Positions 1-7,814 are shown, counted from the stretch's first letter. The stretch: DNA of 41,715 bases from Eubacteriaceae bacterium UBA1433 (GCA_002329295.1 DCTT01000015.1:1-41715), one strand, 5' to 3'. The notes: generated from the sequence alone by a model not told the origin. Numbers and translations are program-made.

Positions 1-66
1 CAGGGATTCGAACCCCGGACACACGGCTTAGAAGGCCGTTGCTCTATCCTACTGAGCTACAGGCGC
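1..66 (-). tRNA. tRNA-Arg (TCT), 3' end cut by window edge
   Basis: Read on the minus strand, the molecule starts with acceptor strand GCGCCTG (66-60), followed by a D-arm, an anticodon loop CTTCTAA giving anticodon TCT (Arg, AGA codons), and a T-arm with GGTTCGAATCC. The 3' acceptor strand falls outside the window, so the gene is partial. It lies three bases after the tRNA-Gly and is probably co-transcribed from the promoter at 165-193. Confidence 0.93.
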
Positions 67-69
67 ACA

Positions 70-143
70 TGGAGCGGGTGAAGGGGATCGAACCCTCGCG
101 ACTGGCTTGGAAGGCCAGGGCTCTGCCACTGAGCTACACCCGC
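70..143 (-). tRNA. tRNA-Gly (TCC)
   Basis: The minus strand gives a complete 74-nt cloverleaf. The acceptor GCGGGTG (143-137) pairs with the strand at 80-74, the anticodon loop CTTCCAA gives anticodon TCC (Gly, GGA codons), and the CCA end is encoded at 72-70. It is the first gene of a two-tRNA unit with tRNA-Arg. Confidence 0.97.
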
Positions 144-164
144 GTTTTTTCAAGTGCAAGAGAC

Positions 165-193
165 ATTTTATAATAAATGCCTCCCTATGTCAA
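165..193 (-). promoter_or_regulatory. Promoter of the tRNA-Gly/tRNA-Arg unit
   Basis: The minus strand has a perfect -35 TTGACA (193-188), a 17-base spacer and a -10 TAAAAT (170-165), about 20 bases before the tRNA-Gly 5' end. This is a near-consensus sigma-A promoter, as expected for a stable RNA. Confidence 0.8.
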
Positions 194-194
194 T

Positions 195-215
195 GATTTT
201 ATATCAGATAAAATC
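195..215. repeat. AT-rich inverted repeat beside the tRNA promoter
   Basis: Perfect 8-base arms GATTTTAT (195-202) and ATAAAATC (208-215) flank a 5-base loop, directly 5' of the tRNA -35 box and 39 bases after the phosphodiesterase stop. There is no U-tract in either direction. It may be a weak transcription barrier or a protein site, or may arise by chance from AT-rich sequence. Confidence 0.35.
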
Positions 216-253
216 CAATATTTCACCGTATCATTTGCAAAGTTTCAAATTTT

Positions 254-727
254 TCAGAGTGTGCAAAATTGAAATGACATATCCTCTTCTTCAAGACAAA
301 GCACGCCATAGCTCTTTTTGCTTCCCCGCCGTCCATAAAACGTAGAACCGGGGTTAATCAACATTATCCCGTCTACTTCTTTATAAAAGGGCATATGCGT
401 ATGTCCAAAAAAAGCCATCTCGCAGCCGACCTCTTTTGCTTTGGCGGCTAATGCGTTTTTTTCCGCTCCTACATTATATTGATGACCGTGCGTCAAAAAA
501 AATCGTCGCCCCTGTAATGTCAACACTTTGTCAAAGGGCTCTTGTGCCCCTCTGTCATTATTTCCTTTTACCGCCGCATAAGGCAGATGATAAGGCAACA
601 GCGCCTGTTTGAATGTAGCAATCCCGTCTCCTAAAAAAATGACAAAATCTACTTTTCCCGCCTTTTGAAACAGAACATGTAAGGTGGTATCATCTTCATG
701 GCAATCGCTCAAGACATAAATTTTCAT
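254..727 (-). CDS. YfcE/MJ0936-family metallophosphodiesterase
   Basis: This 157-residue protein has the compact calcineurin-like phosphoesterase fold typical of the YfcE/MJ0936 family, which hydrolyses phosphodiester bonds using two divalent metals. Visible metal motifs in order are SDCHED near the N-terminus (the usual SDTHG position), LGDG, GNND, THGH and a C-terminal FGHTHMP. The start MKIYVLSD is chosen because the family begins there and because its ATG overlaps the rdgB stop by four bases (ATGA), which indicates translational coupling. It is the last gene of the rph-rdgB unit. The physiological substrate is unknown for most members, so only the class is assigned. Confidence 0.9.
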   Translation of the reverse strand: MKIYVLSDCHEDDTTLHVLFQKAGKVDFVIFLGDGIATFKQALLPYHLPYAAVKGNNDRGAQEPFDKVLTLQGRRFFLTHGHQYNVGAEKNALAAKAKEVGCEMAFFGHTHMPFYKEVDGIMLINPGSTFYGRRGSKKSYGVLCLEEEDMSFQFCTL

Positions 728-1305
728 TTCACCAACTCGTCGAAAAAGTCTCTCAAAGCAAACAACGCCTGTGCCCGATGACTGCAATGATTTTTTTCTT
801 CTTCCGTCATTTGCGCATAAGTTTTTCCCAGTGCCTCTACAAAAAAAACAGGATCATAGCCAAATCCATGTTCTCCCACGCACTCTGCGGCAATACTGCC
901 TCTTGTCTCTCCCGCAAATATTTTCTCCGATCCATCGGGCATCTGCAACGCAACAGCGCATTTAAAAACCGCATTTCTGTTTTGTTCTTTTTCCAACGCT
1001 TTTAACAACTTTTTATTGTTATCCGCAAAAGTAGCCTGCTCCCCGGCATATCTTGCCGAATACACCCCCGGCGCCCCCTTTAAAGCTTCCACAAACAGTC
1101 CGGTGTCGTCAGCAATAATGATTTTATCCGTATAAGGCCGCACGGCACGCACCTTTTCCATCGCGTTTTCTTCAATGCTGCTCTTGTTTTCTTCAATTTC
1201 GGAACAAAAACCGATCTCTGCCAGTGAAAGAATTCTATAATCACTCAGGATTTCTCTTGCTTCTCTCAGTTTATGTTGGTTGTTGCTGGCAAACACTATG
1301 TCCAT
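724..1305 (-). CDS. rdgB: XTP/dITP diphosphatase (RdgB/HAM1 family)
   Basis: This cytosolic housecleaning enzyme hydrolyses XTP, dITP and ITP to the monophosphates, keeping deaminated purines out of DNA and RNA. The 193-residue length is normal. The N-terminal substrate loop reads FASNNQHKLREARE, followed by the conserved ADDTGLFVEALKGAPGVYSARYAG segment and, near the C-terminus, GYDPVF and SHRAQAL. An SD-like GGAG precedes the ATG. It starts two bases after the rph stop, and the rph-rdgB-phosphodiesterase order is common in Firmicutes. Confidence 0.96.
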   Translation of the reverse strand: MDIVFASNNQHKLREAREILSDYRILSLAEIGFCSEIEENKSSIEENAMEKVRAVRPYTDKIIIADDTGLFVEALKGAPGVYSARYAGEQATFADNNKKLLKALEKEQNRNAVFKCAVALQMPDGSEKIFAGETRGSIAAECVGEHGFGYDPVFFVEALGKTYAQMTEEEKNHCSHRAQALFALRDFFDELVK

Positions 1306-1308
1306 ATC

Positions 1309-2022
1309 TTACTCTCCGCCATCTATTTTCTCAAAGAGCTGCACCATCGCTTTTTGAACGACATTCAGCATCGCTGTCATTTCCTCTTGTGTAATCGGCC
1401 GTTTTTCTCCCGTAGCCTGAATTTCGCAAAATTCTCCCTCTTCCGTCATCACTACATTCATATCTGCCTGGGCACAACTGTCTTCACTGTAGGATAAATC
1501 CAATAAAATTTCGTCCTCGACAATTCCTACACTCACCGCTGCCACAGCGCAACGAATCGGATTTTCATCAATGATTTTTTGTTCCAACAAATATTGTATA
1601 CAATCCTGCAGCGCAACATAAGCCCCTGTTATTGCACATGTACGCGTGCCTCCGTCCGCCTGCAGCACATCACAGTCAATCCAAATCGTTCTCTCTCCCA
1701 ATTTTTTTAAATCCATTACACTTCGCAATGCCCTGCCGATCAGTCGTTGAATTTCCGCACTGCGCCCATCGAGGCGCCCTCTGTTGATATCTCGTTGTTT
1801 ACGTACCGCCACGGAGGCAGGCAGCATCGCATACTCCGCACTGAGCCACCCGCCGCCGCTGCCTCGCATAAAGGGAGGAACTTTTTCTTCCACCGTCGCC
1901 GTACACAACACTTTTGTATCACCCATCGCAATGAGCACGGAGCCTTGCGCATACTTGGTATAGTTTCGTGTAATATTTATTTCTCTCAACACATCATTTG
2001 CTCGTCCGTCTTCTCGCATCAT
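1309..2022 (-). CDS. rph: Ribonuclease PH
   Basis: A phosphorolytic 3'-5' exoribonuclease that trims tRNA 3' ends and works as a hexamer. Starting at MMREDGRAND gives 237 residues, close to the family norm. An AAAGG motif lies six bases upstream of that ATG, whereas the reading frame further upstream has no family similarity. Recognisable motifs are GDTKVLCTATVEE, GWLSAEYAMLP, the RDINRGRLDGRSAEIQRLIGR block with the conserved arginines, and CDVLQADGGTRTCAITGA. It leads the short unit ending with the phosphodiesterase. Confidence 0.95.
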   Translation of the reverse strand: MMREDGRANDVLREINITRNYTKYAQGSVLIAMGDTKVLCTATVEEKVPPFMRGSGGGWLSAEYAMLPASVAVRKQRDINRGRLDGRSAEIQRLIGRALRSVMDLKKLGERTIWIDCDVLQADGGTRTCAITGAYVALQDCIQYLLEQKIIDENPIRCAVAAVSVGIVEDEILLDLSYSEDSCAQADMNVVMTEEGEFCEIQATGEKRPITQEEMTAMLNVVQKAMVQLFEKIDGGE

Positions 2023-2072
2023 ATCTCGCCTTTCCGCTGTTGTTGCAGCCTTGAAATACACTTGCTGCAGCC

Positions 2073-3044
2073 TTATAATTTATAAATTTCATCTTCAGCC
2101 GGTTCATTCAAAATCTGTTTGATACCCTTTTGAACATAGCTGCTTTTTTCTGTCGTAAAAACGCCTATTTGTCTGGCACGAATGCCCGCCTCGTCCAGTT
2201 TTTGAATCATCTCCGTTGCGTCTTCAGCCGCGCAAGCGATCAAAAGCGAACCGCTGGATATGAGGCGCAAGGGATCCAATCCCAAACTATCGCAAATCAA
2301 CGTTGTTTCAGGATGAATAAAAATCTCATCACACCACACCTCGACATTGCACCCTGCCGCACGGCTTATTTCCCATGCCGCCCCCAATACACCGCCCTCT
2401 GTGATATCGTGCATACGTTTCGCACCACATTTTACAGCGATTCTACTTTCCGGCAAAACCGATATTTGTTCAAGAAGGCTCTTTAGAAATGCTATCTGAC
2501 TCTCTTCTGCTATCGAAGATATTTTTTCACGAAAATCCGAAGCAATAATGCTGCTTCCTTCGTATGCCGCCCCTTTGGTCATAATCAATACGTCTCCCGG
2601 CTTCACTGCCTGCCGATTTTTTTCCGTTTTTCGCCCAATCGCCGTCGCCGAAAGAATTATGCGCCTCACTGCCTCCGTCTTTTCTGTATGTCCCCCTGCA
2701 AGTTGAATATTTGTCTCTGCACAGGCGGCATGAAGATCTTCAATAACGGTTTGAATATCTTCAACATCCGCATCAAGGGGCACCAGCATCGTCACAAAAA
2801 TCGCAACGGGTTCTGCTCCTTCCGCCGCAATGTCGTTGCAGCAAATATGGACACATAGCCTGCCCATATTCGCCGCTGCCGCCGTAACAGGGTCAGTCGT
2901 CACCACCAACAAGTCTCCTTCCAGGTCTAATACGGCGCTGTCAATACCGGTTCCGCTGCCTTGCAACACTTCGCTGCGCTTATGGGTGATTTTATTAAAA
3001 ATATGTTCTGTTAAAAAACTGTCTTCGAATTTCCCGCTCTTCAT
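2073..3044 (-). CDS. AIR synthase-related protein (HypE/PurM superfamily), function unknown
   Basis: This 323-residue protein has the PurM/HypE/ThiL fold. The N-terminal half contains GSGTGIDSAVLDL, VVTTDPVTAAAANMG, HICCNDIAAEGAEPVAIFVTML and LAGGHTEKT, which form the ATP-binding half of the superfamily. The second half has the glycine-rich HDITEGGVLGAAWE. The C-terminus ends in EIYKL rather than the PRIC-type Cys end that HypE needs for cyanide delivery, so it is unlikely to be a hydrogenase maturation protein. The true purM is at 36879-37907. The start at 3044 is supported by GGAAGGTG four bases upstream. It sits between mrnC and rph with about 190 bases of leader, in which I see no convincing promoter. 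Confidence 0.8.
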   Translation of the reverse strand: MKSGKFEDSFLTEHIFNKITHKRSEVLQGSGTGIDSAVLDLEGDLLVVTTDPVTAAAANMGRLCVHICCNDIAAEGAEPVAIFVTMLVPLDADVEDIQTVIEDLHAACAETNIQLAGGHTEKTEAVRRIILSATAIGRKTEKNRQAVKPGDVLIMTKGAAYEGSSIIASDFREKISSIAEESQIAFLKSLLEQISVLPESRIAVKCGAKRMHDITEGGVLGAAWEISRAAGCNVEVWCDEIFIHPETTLICDSLGLDPLRLISSGSLLIACAAEDATEMIQKLDEAGIRARQIGVFTTEKSSYVQKGIKQILNEPAEDEIYKL

Positions 3045-3200
3045 AATACACCTTCCCATGACATTTTTTAGAGGTTTTTGCAAACTATCGGCTAAAATTT
3101 ACATTGACAAAAAGTCCGTTGCCCGCTTTTTTCATGTTTATATATACCGTCTTTACAAGCAATGTTTGTTACCTGTTTCAACCGCCGATGCGATAAACTC

Positions 3201-3237
3201 ATAAAAATACACCTCTGTCAAGGTGCATTGTTTTTTT
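3201..3237 (-). terminator. Intrinsic terminator after mrnC (possibly bidirectional)
   Basis: A hairpin with arms TACACCT (3208-3214) and AGGTGCA (3221-3227; one G-U/mismatch) has a 6-base loop. Read on the minus strand it is followed by TTTTTAT. On the plus strand it is followed by TTGTTTTTTT. It overlaps the mrnC stop codon and would end the long carD-to-mrnC run. Confidence 0.6.
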
Positions 3238-3637
3238 ATACGTCCTGACAAGTCTCATTGAAAATCGTCTGTATAATTTCATCCAACCGATTCAACCGCC
3301 GATGCAAATACAAATACCCGACCAAGCTCTCCAGACCTGTAGCACTGTTATATTCCTGCGCTGTAGCATTTTTCGGTTTGCTTTTATGTTTTTGATTGCG
3401 ACCGCGATGTACAATGCGACATTCTTCTTCGTTGAGCAACGGAGCAATAATCTGCAGCGCTTCATGTTGCGCCTGCGCTTTGACAAGCTTTTCCGCCCTT
3501 TGCTGCAACCGTGAAGAGTTTATATTGCCGTTGGATAACAAATAATTGCGGACATATATTTCATATACCGCATCTCCGATATAAGCCAGCTGCAACGTCC
3601 CTAACAGGCACGGGTCGGGAATTAATTTTTCTTCCAT
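3236..3637 (-). CDS. mrnC: Mini-ribonuclease III (MrnC)
   Basis: A dimeric RNase III-like endonuclease with a catalytic domain but no dsRNA-binding domain; in Bacillus it matures 23S rRNA termini. The 133-residue length is typical. The signature segment is LAYIGDAVYEIYVRNYLL, carrying the catalytic Asp and Glu, followed by EEECRIVHRGRNQKHKSKPKNATAQEYNSATGLESLVGYLYL near the C-terminus. The GAAGGAG ribosome site lies inside cysS, and the two genes overlap by 16 bases. This cysS-mrnC arrangement is characteristic of Firmicutes. Confidence 0.95.
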   Translation of the reverse strand: MEEKLIPDPCLLGTLQLAYIGDAVYEIYVRNYLLSNGNINSSRLQQRAEKLVKAQAQHEALQIIAPLLNEEECRIVHRGRNQKHKSKPKNATAQEYNSATGLESLVGYLYLHRRLNRLDEIIQTIFNETCQDV

Positions 3638-5025
3638 TTAACTCCTTCTTTTGTATCTTCCAACAAAATGCCCTTCTCTTTCAGCTCATCGCGTATTTTG
3701 TCGGCCAAAACAAAGTCTTTCTTTTTTCGCGCTTCTTGCCGCATAGCAATCAGTTTCTCAATGTCTTCATCCAGGAGCTCCTGCTTACTTTGACATGCAA
3801 TGCCCAACACATCCGTTAATTCATCCAGCATAGTTTTCGCGCCTAATACATCGCCTCTTGTCGAACTTTCATGGATATGAATATTGATAAAGCGTACCAA
3901 CTCAAAAATTGCCGCAATGGCATCCGCCGTGTTAAAATCATTGTCCATCGCTGCGCAAAATTGTGCTTGGTATTGCTGCAGCTGCTTCAAAACCTCTTCA
4001 CTTGTCTCCTCAGATGCATCCGCCTGCAGTCCCTGACTCAAAAGATAATCCAAATGGTTCTTTGCGTTATAAATACGCTGTAAAGAGCTGCTTGCAGATT
4101 CCACCAGCTCCCGACTAAAGTTGATGGGACTTCTATAATGCGCATTCAAAACAAAAAAACGCACCGCTTCCAAATCAAACTCTTTTGCAATATCTCTCAC
4201 GGTAAAAAAATTGCCTAAGGATTTGGACATTTTTTCATTATTGATATTGATATATCCGTTATGCATCCAATATTTTGCAAATTGTTTGCCGGTTGCTCCC
4301 TCACTTTGAGCGATTTCGTTTTCGTGATGAGGAAAAATCAAATCCGCTCCGCCGCCGTGAATATCGATTTGGTCACCCAGGTATTTTTGCGCCATGGCCG
4401 AGCACTCAATATGCCATCCGGGTCTGCCTTGTCCAAAGGGGCTGTCCCAATAAATTTCTCCGTCCTTTTTCTTTTTCCAAAGAGCAAAGTCAAGAGGGTC
4501 TTCTTTTTCTTCACTGATTTCTATTCGCGCTCCCGCTTCCAACTCCTCAATATCCCGTTTTGACAATTTGCCGTAATCGTCAAATTCTCTCACACGATAA
4601 TACACATTGCCGTCTTTTTCGTAGGCCAATCCTTTATCCATCAAGGTTTGAATCAACGAAATAATCGCATCCATATTTTCACTTACCCTGGGATAGCTGT
4701 CCGCACGCTCAATGCCCAACGCATCTGCATCAATAAAATATTCCTGGATATATTGTTCGGCTATTTGCGCCGGTTCTTTTCCTTCTTCGGCCGCTTTTTT
4801 TATAATTTTATCATCCACATCGGTGAAGTTTTGAATAAAGGTCACTTGGTAGCCCGCATATTTCAAATATCTGCGCACCACGTCAAAAAAGATAAACGGC
4901 CTTGCATTGCCGATATGAAAATAATTATAAACCGTAGGGCCGCAAGCATATATTTTTACTTCCCCTTCTTTTAGCGGAACAAATGTTTCTTTTTGGCTTG
5001 TCAGCGAATTATATAATTCAATCAT
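3622..5025 (-). CDS. cysS: Cysteinyl-tRNA synthetase
   Basis: A class I aminoacyl-tRNA synthetase that charges tRNA-Cys in the cytosol. At 467 residues it is full length. The HIGH-type motif reads HIGNARPF, the zinc site uses the Cys of YACGPTVY, the Cys of WHIECSAM and the His/Glu of PHHENE, and the KMSKS loop reads EKMSKSLGN. The C-terminal anticodon-binding helical region is present. The ATG is preceded by AAGGAAG. It lies 12 bases after ispF and overlaps mrnC. Confidence 0.98.
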   Translation of the reverse strand: MIELYNSLTSQKETFVPLKEGEVKIYACGPTVYNYFHIGNARPFIFFDVVRRYLKYAGYQVTFIQNFTDVDDKIIKKAAEEGKEPAQIAEQYIQEYFIDADALGIERADSYPRVSENMDAIISLIQTLMDKGLAYEKDGNVYYRVREFDDYGKLSKRDIEELEAGARIEISEEKEDPLDFALWKKKKDGEIYWDSPFGQGRPGWHIECSAMAQKYLGDQIDIHGGGADLIFPHHENEIAQSEGATGKQFAKYWMHNGYININNEKMSKSLGNFFTVRDIAKEFDLEAVRFFVLNAHYRSPINFSRELVESASSSLQRIYNAKNHLDYLLSQGLQADASEETSEEVLKQLQQYQAQFCAAMDNDFNTADAIAAIFELVRFINIHIHESSTRGDVLGAKTMLDELTDVLGIACQSKQELLDEDIEKLIAMRQEARKKKDFVLADKIRDELKEKGILLEDTKEGVKWKKN

Positions 5026-5037
5026 GTTTTTTCTTCC

Positions 5038-5532
5038 TTATTTTTGCTTTGTTTTTCTCAACAGGCACACCGCCTGCGCACTGATTCCTTCTTCACGTCC
5101 GGTAAAACCCATAGTTTCTTCGGTTGTCGCTTTAATTGAAATATTTTCAATCACGGTGTTCAAACTACCCGCAATGTTTTTTCTCATTTGTTGTATATAT
5201 GCAGCCAAACGGGGCTTTTGTGCAACAATCACACTGTCGATGTTGACAATCTCATATCCCGCTTCATCAATAAAACGGTAGACCTGCCTCAACAGGTCTA
5301 TGCTCACTGCATCTTTATATTTTGCTTCCCAATCCGGAAAATGATTGCCGATATCTCCCAAAGCAAGGGCGCCCAGCAGGCTGTCGATAATGGCATGAAC
5401 AAGAACATCCGCATCTGAATGTCCAATCAATCCCTTTGAGTGCGCTATTTCTACGCCGCCCAAAATCAACGTTGTATTTTCTCCCAAGCGGTGGGCATGA
5501 TAGCCCAATCCGATTCGCAAATCATTCTTCAT
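5038..5532 (-). CDS. ispF: 2-C-methyl-D-erythritol 2,4-cyclodiphosphate synthase, with an unusual zinc-site residue
   Basis: The fifth MEP-pathway enzyme; it cyclises CDP-ME 2-phosphate to MEcPP as a trimer with one zinc per active site. The 164-residue length is normal. Family motifs include LILGGVEI, GHSDADVLVHAIIDSLLGALALGDIGNHFPD, the KATTEETMGFTGREEGISAQAV substrate loop, and a C-terminal AVCLLRK. The N-terminal zinc motif normally reads G-[YF]-D-x-H, but here it is GYHAHRL (residues 10-16), so the ligand Asp is His; the codon is CAT at about 5496-5498. The other two ligands, the His of HAHRL and the His of GHSD, remain. It overlaps the upstream zinc-ribbon gene by 11 bases. Confidence 0.95.
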   Translation of the reverse strand: MKNDLRIGLGYHAHRLGENTTLILGGVEIAHSKGLIGHSDADVLVHAIIDSLLGALALGDIGNHFPDWEAKYKDAVSIDLLRQVYRFIDEAGYEIVNIDSVIVAQKPRLAAYIQQMRKNIAGSLNTVIENISIKATTEETMGFTGREEGISAQAVCLLRKTKQK

Positions 5533-5833
5533 GGGTCTTTTTATATTCCGTCATCATGCGATAGGGTTTTGATATAATGCGCACAGGCATGCTCTTTAAA
5601 AATAATCCGAGATCCTTTTTCATTTCTTCGGTCATGCGTGCGGGTTTCGTGACAACTCGTTTGAGCAAATCCGAGCCCGTGTTTTGTTTTATTGTTTCAT
5701 CGTCCAGCATGATGCCGTATTGGCAACAATCACAGACAATTTGTTCAATGACATTGTCGTTATAAATGATTGTATGGGGGGTTTCTCCGTTGCATATATT
5801 GCACAGCAAATCCACCTTCATTACACTTTTCAT
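5522..5833 (-). CDS. Small zinc-ribbon protein of unknown function in the isoprenoid/E1 operon
   Basis: I do not recognise a characterised family. The 103-residue protein has two CxxC knuckles, LCNICN at about residues 10-15 and VCDCCQ at about 33-38, separated by about 20 residues, so it probably binds one zinc or an iron centre. The C-terminal half is basic and helical (KRVVTKPARMTEEMKKDLGLFLKSM region), without membrane segments. It starts 12 bases after the E1 beta gene and overlaps ispF by 11 bases, so it must be made with both. The ATG at 5833 has only a weak ribosome site; an alternative ATG lies four codons downstream. An accessory or regulatory role for the E1 enzyme is possible but is only inferred from position. 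Confidence 0.75.
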   Translation of the reverse strand: MKSVMKVDLLCNICNGETPHTIIYNDNVIEQIVCDCCQYGIMLDDETIKQNTGSDLLKRVVTKPARMTEEMKKDLGLFLKSMPVRIISKPYRMMTEYKKTHEE

Positions 5834-5845
5834 GACAACAACCGC

Positions 5846-6823
5846 TTACTTTCTCATCAATCTTTCTGCCGCTTTTTTAATATCCGCCACTTGCGGAACC
5901 ACGGCTTGTTCCAGGTTTTTATTAAAGGGAACCGGCACATCTTTTCCCGCCAGGCGCATCACCGGCGCCTTTAAATACGGAAATGCTTTTTCTGCAATCA
6001 GCGCTGCAATCTCCGCACCGATACCTCCCGTTTTTACAGCTTCATGCACGATCAATGCACGACCTGTTTTCTTTACCGAATCAATGATGGTTTTTTCATC
6101 CAGCGGCAACAGTGTACGCAGGTCAATGATTTCGACATCAACGCCTTTTACTCTCAGCTGCATCGCTGCCTGCAAGCATTTTTGCACAGAATATCCATAG
6201 GTAATAACAGATAGTTGCGTCCCCTTTTTCATAATGTTCGCCTGACCGATTTGAACCAGATACTCTTCTTGCGGTACATTGCCTACAGCGTCATACAATA
6301 ACTTGTGTTCGCAAAAAATAACCGGATTATTGTCTCTGACAGCGGCTTTCATGAGTCCTTTTGCTTCGTAAGGATTGGAGGGAAATACGACTTTTAATCC
6401 CGGAACATGACACATCCAAGCCTCCAGACTCTGCGAATGCTGCGCAGCAGCTCCTGTCCCGCAACCCATCGGCAAACGCACCACCATCGGTACGCTGACT
6501 TTACCCGCAGACATAAACGACAATTTCGCTGCCTGATTCACCAGGTTGTCCATCATTAGCGTAACAAAATCAGAGAACATGACTTCGACTACCGGGCGTA
6601 ACCCTGACATAGCCGCTCCTGTGGCACAGCCTGCAATCGCCGCCTCGCTTAAAGGTGTATCTATCACTCTTTCTTCGCCAAACTTTAACACCAAATCTTG
6701 CGTAACCTGAAAATTTCCACCGTATATGCCGATGTCTTCACCCATCAAGATTACATTTTCATCTCTTGTCATTTCTTCGGAGAGAGCTTCGCGCAATGCT
6801 TCTTTATATGTGATTTCTTTCAT
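5846..6823 (-). CDS. acoB: TPP-dependent 2-oxo acid/acetoin dehydrogenase-type E1, beta subunit
   Basis: This 325-residue protein is a full-length E1 beta subunit of the pyruvate/acetoin dehydrogenase type, which forms an alpha2beta2 TPP enzyme with the adjacent alpha subunit. Visible motifs are MGEDIGIYGGNFQVTQDL, RVIDTPLSEAAIAGCATGAAMSGLRPVVEVMFSDF, GCGTGAAAQHSQSLEAW, PGLKVVFPSNPYEAKGL and VHEAVKTGGIGAEIAA. It starts ten bases after the alpha gene with a GAGGAA ribosome site. No lipoyl E2 or flavin E3 is encoded in the window, so the acceptor for its acyl or aldehyde intermediate is unknown. The most likely alternative to an MEP-linked role is an ordinary acetoin or pyruvate E1 whose partners lie elsewhere. 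Confidence 0.88.
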   Translation of the reverse strand: MKEITYKEALREALSEEMTRDENVILMGEDIGIYGGNFQVTQDLVLKFGEERVIDTPLSEAAIAGCATGAAMSGLRPVVEVMFSDFVTLMMDNLVNQAAKLSFMSAGKVSVPMVVRLPMGCGTGAAAQHSQSLEAWMCHVPGLKVVFPSNPYEAKGLMKAAVRDNNPVIFCEHKLLYDAVGNVPQEEYLVQIGQANIMKKGTQLSVITYGYSVQKCLQAAMQLRVKGVDVEIIDLRTLLPLDEKTIIDSVKKTGRALIVHEAVKTGGIGAEIAALIAEKAFPYLKAPVMRLAGKDVPVPFNKNLEQAVVPQVADIKKAAERLMRK

Positions 6824-6833
6824 TTCTCATTCC

Positions 6834-7799
6834 TCATTTCGCATAAACATATCTTTGCAAATCTTCAACGGCCGGTTCAAGGCTGTTTTGTGAAAATAAA
6901 ATCGCTTCTTTCAGTTCCTCTGTTACCTGTGCATTGATTTTTTTCAACATTTCTTTTGTTGCGACGTTGTTTTTCAACATATATTCTTCCAGTCGCTTGA
7001 TCGGACATTTCGCATTCCATTGTTCTATTTCGTGCGCATCTCTGTAGCGTTGCTCTGTATCATTTTTTGAATGCCCGCTAATGCGATAGGTTTTGCTTTC
7101 AATCAACATAGGTCCGTTGCCTTCTCTTACATATTGCACAGCCGAAAACGTCAAGTTATAAACATCAACAGCATTATTTCCGTCTAAAATAATAGAGCGC
7201 ATGCCATAGCTTTCCGCACGTTTTGCAATATCGTGAATGTTCATGCTGCGTTCTGTGGGCATCGAAACCGCATAACCGTTGTTTTCAACATAAAACACCA
7301 CAGGCAGTTTCCAGATGCTCGCCAGGTTCATTGCTTCATGAAACAACCCTTCATTGGTAGCTCCGTCTCCCAAAAAACACAACACCACATTGTTTTCTCT
7401 TTTATATTTCATTTTCAGCGCAGCGCCTGTAGCAATCCCCAATCCTCCGCCGACAATGCCATTGCCGCCTAAATTCCCCTTATCAGGGTCAAGCAAGTGC
7501 ATACTGCCGCCAAGTCCGGAACAAACTCCTGTTTCTTTGCCAAACATTTCCGCCATAATATATTTTAATTCCATTCCAATACCGATACATCCTAAATGAT
7601 TGCGATGAGTCAGCGTAATTTTGTCCCCTTCCTGCAAAGCCATACACGCTGCAATGGCGGATGCCTCTTGCCCGATCCCCAAATGCGTCGTTCCATAAAG
7701 TATGCCTCCGGCAAATAACTGCCCAATCATTTCTTCCATCAACCTGGCAGTTATCATCTTTGTATACATATTGATTGTTTTTTCGTTTGTTAAACTCAT
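6834..7799 (-). CDS. acoA: TPP-dependent 2-oxo acid/acetoin dehydrogenase-type E1, alpha subunit
   Basis: The 321-residue alpha subunit carries the TPP/Mg motif GDGATNEGLFHEAMNLASIWKLPVVFYVENN and the later YRISGHSKND loop of this family. The usual acetoin-dehydrogenase HRGHGH segment reads HRNHLG here (residues 65-70). The first His is kept but the last is Gly, so the active-site entrance differs from the textbook AcoA. A GAGGTAG ribosome site precedes the ATG. It starts 15 bases after ispD and is followed by the beta subunit, the zinc-ribbon protein and ispF in one tight run. The operon position suggests a product used by, or coordinated with, isoprenoid synthesis. Confidence 0.88.
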   Translation of the reverse strand: MSLTNEKTINMYTKMITARLMEEMIGQLFAGGILYGTTHLGIGQEASAIAACMALQEGDKITLTHRNHLGCIGIGMELKYIMAEMFGKETGVCSGLGGSMHLLDPDKGNLGGNGIVGGGLGIATGAALKMKYKRENNVVLCFLGDGATNEGLFHEAMNLASIWKLPVVFYVENNGYAVSMPTERSMNIHDIAKRAESYGMRSIILDGNNAVDVYNLTFSAVQYVREGNGPMLIESKTYRISGHSKNDTEQRYRDAHEIEQWNAKCPIKRLEEYMLKNNVATKEMLKKINAQVTEELKEAILFSQNSLEPAVEDLQRYVYAK

Positions 7800-7814
7800 A
7801 GCATCTACCTCGCT

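Noticed and set aside
2073..3044. HypE hydrogenase maturation factor
   Set aside because: The C-terminus lacks the terminal Cys motif essential for HypE and no other hyp or hydrogenase gene is nearby.
3104..3132. Perfect TTGACA on the plus strand upstream of the AIR-synthase-like gene
   Set aside because: No -10 box occurs at 16-18 bases spacing and no plus-strand gene follows, so a promoter is not supported.
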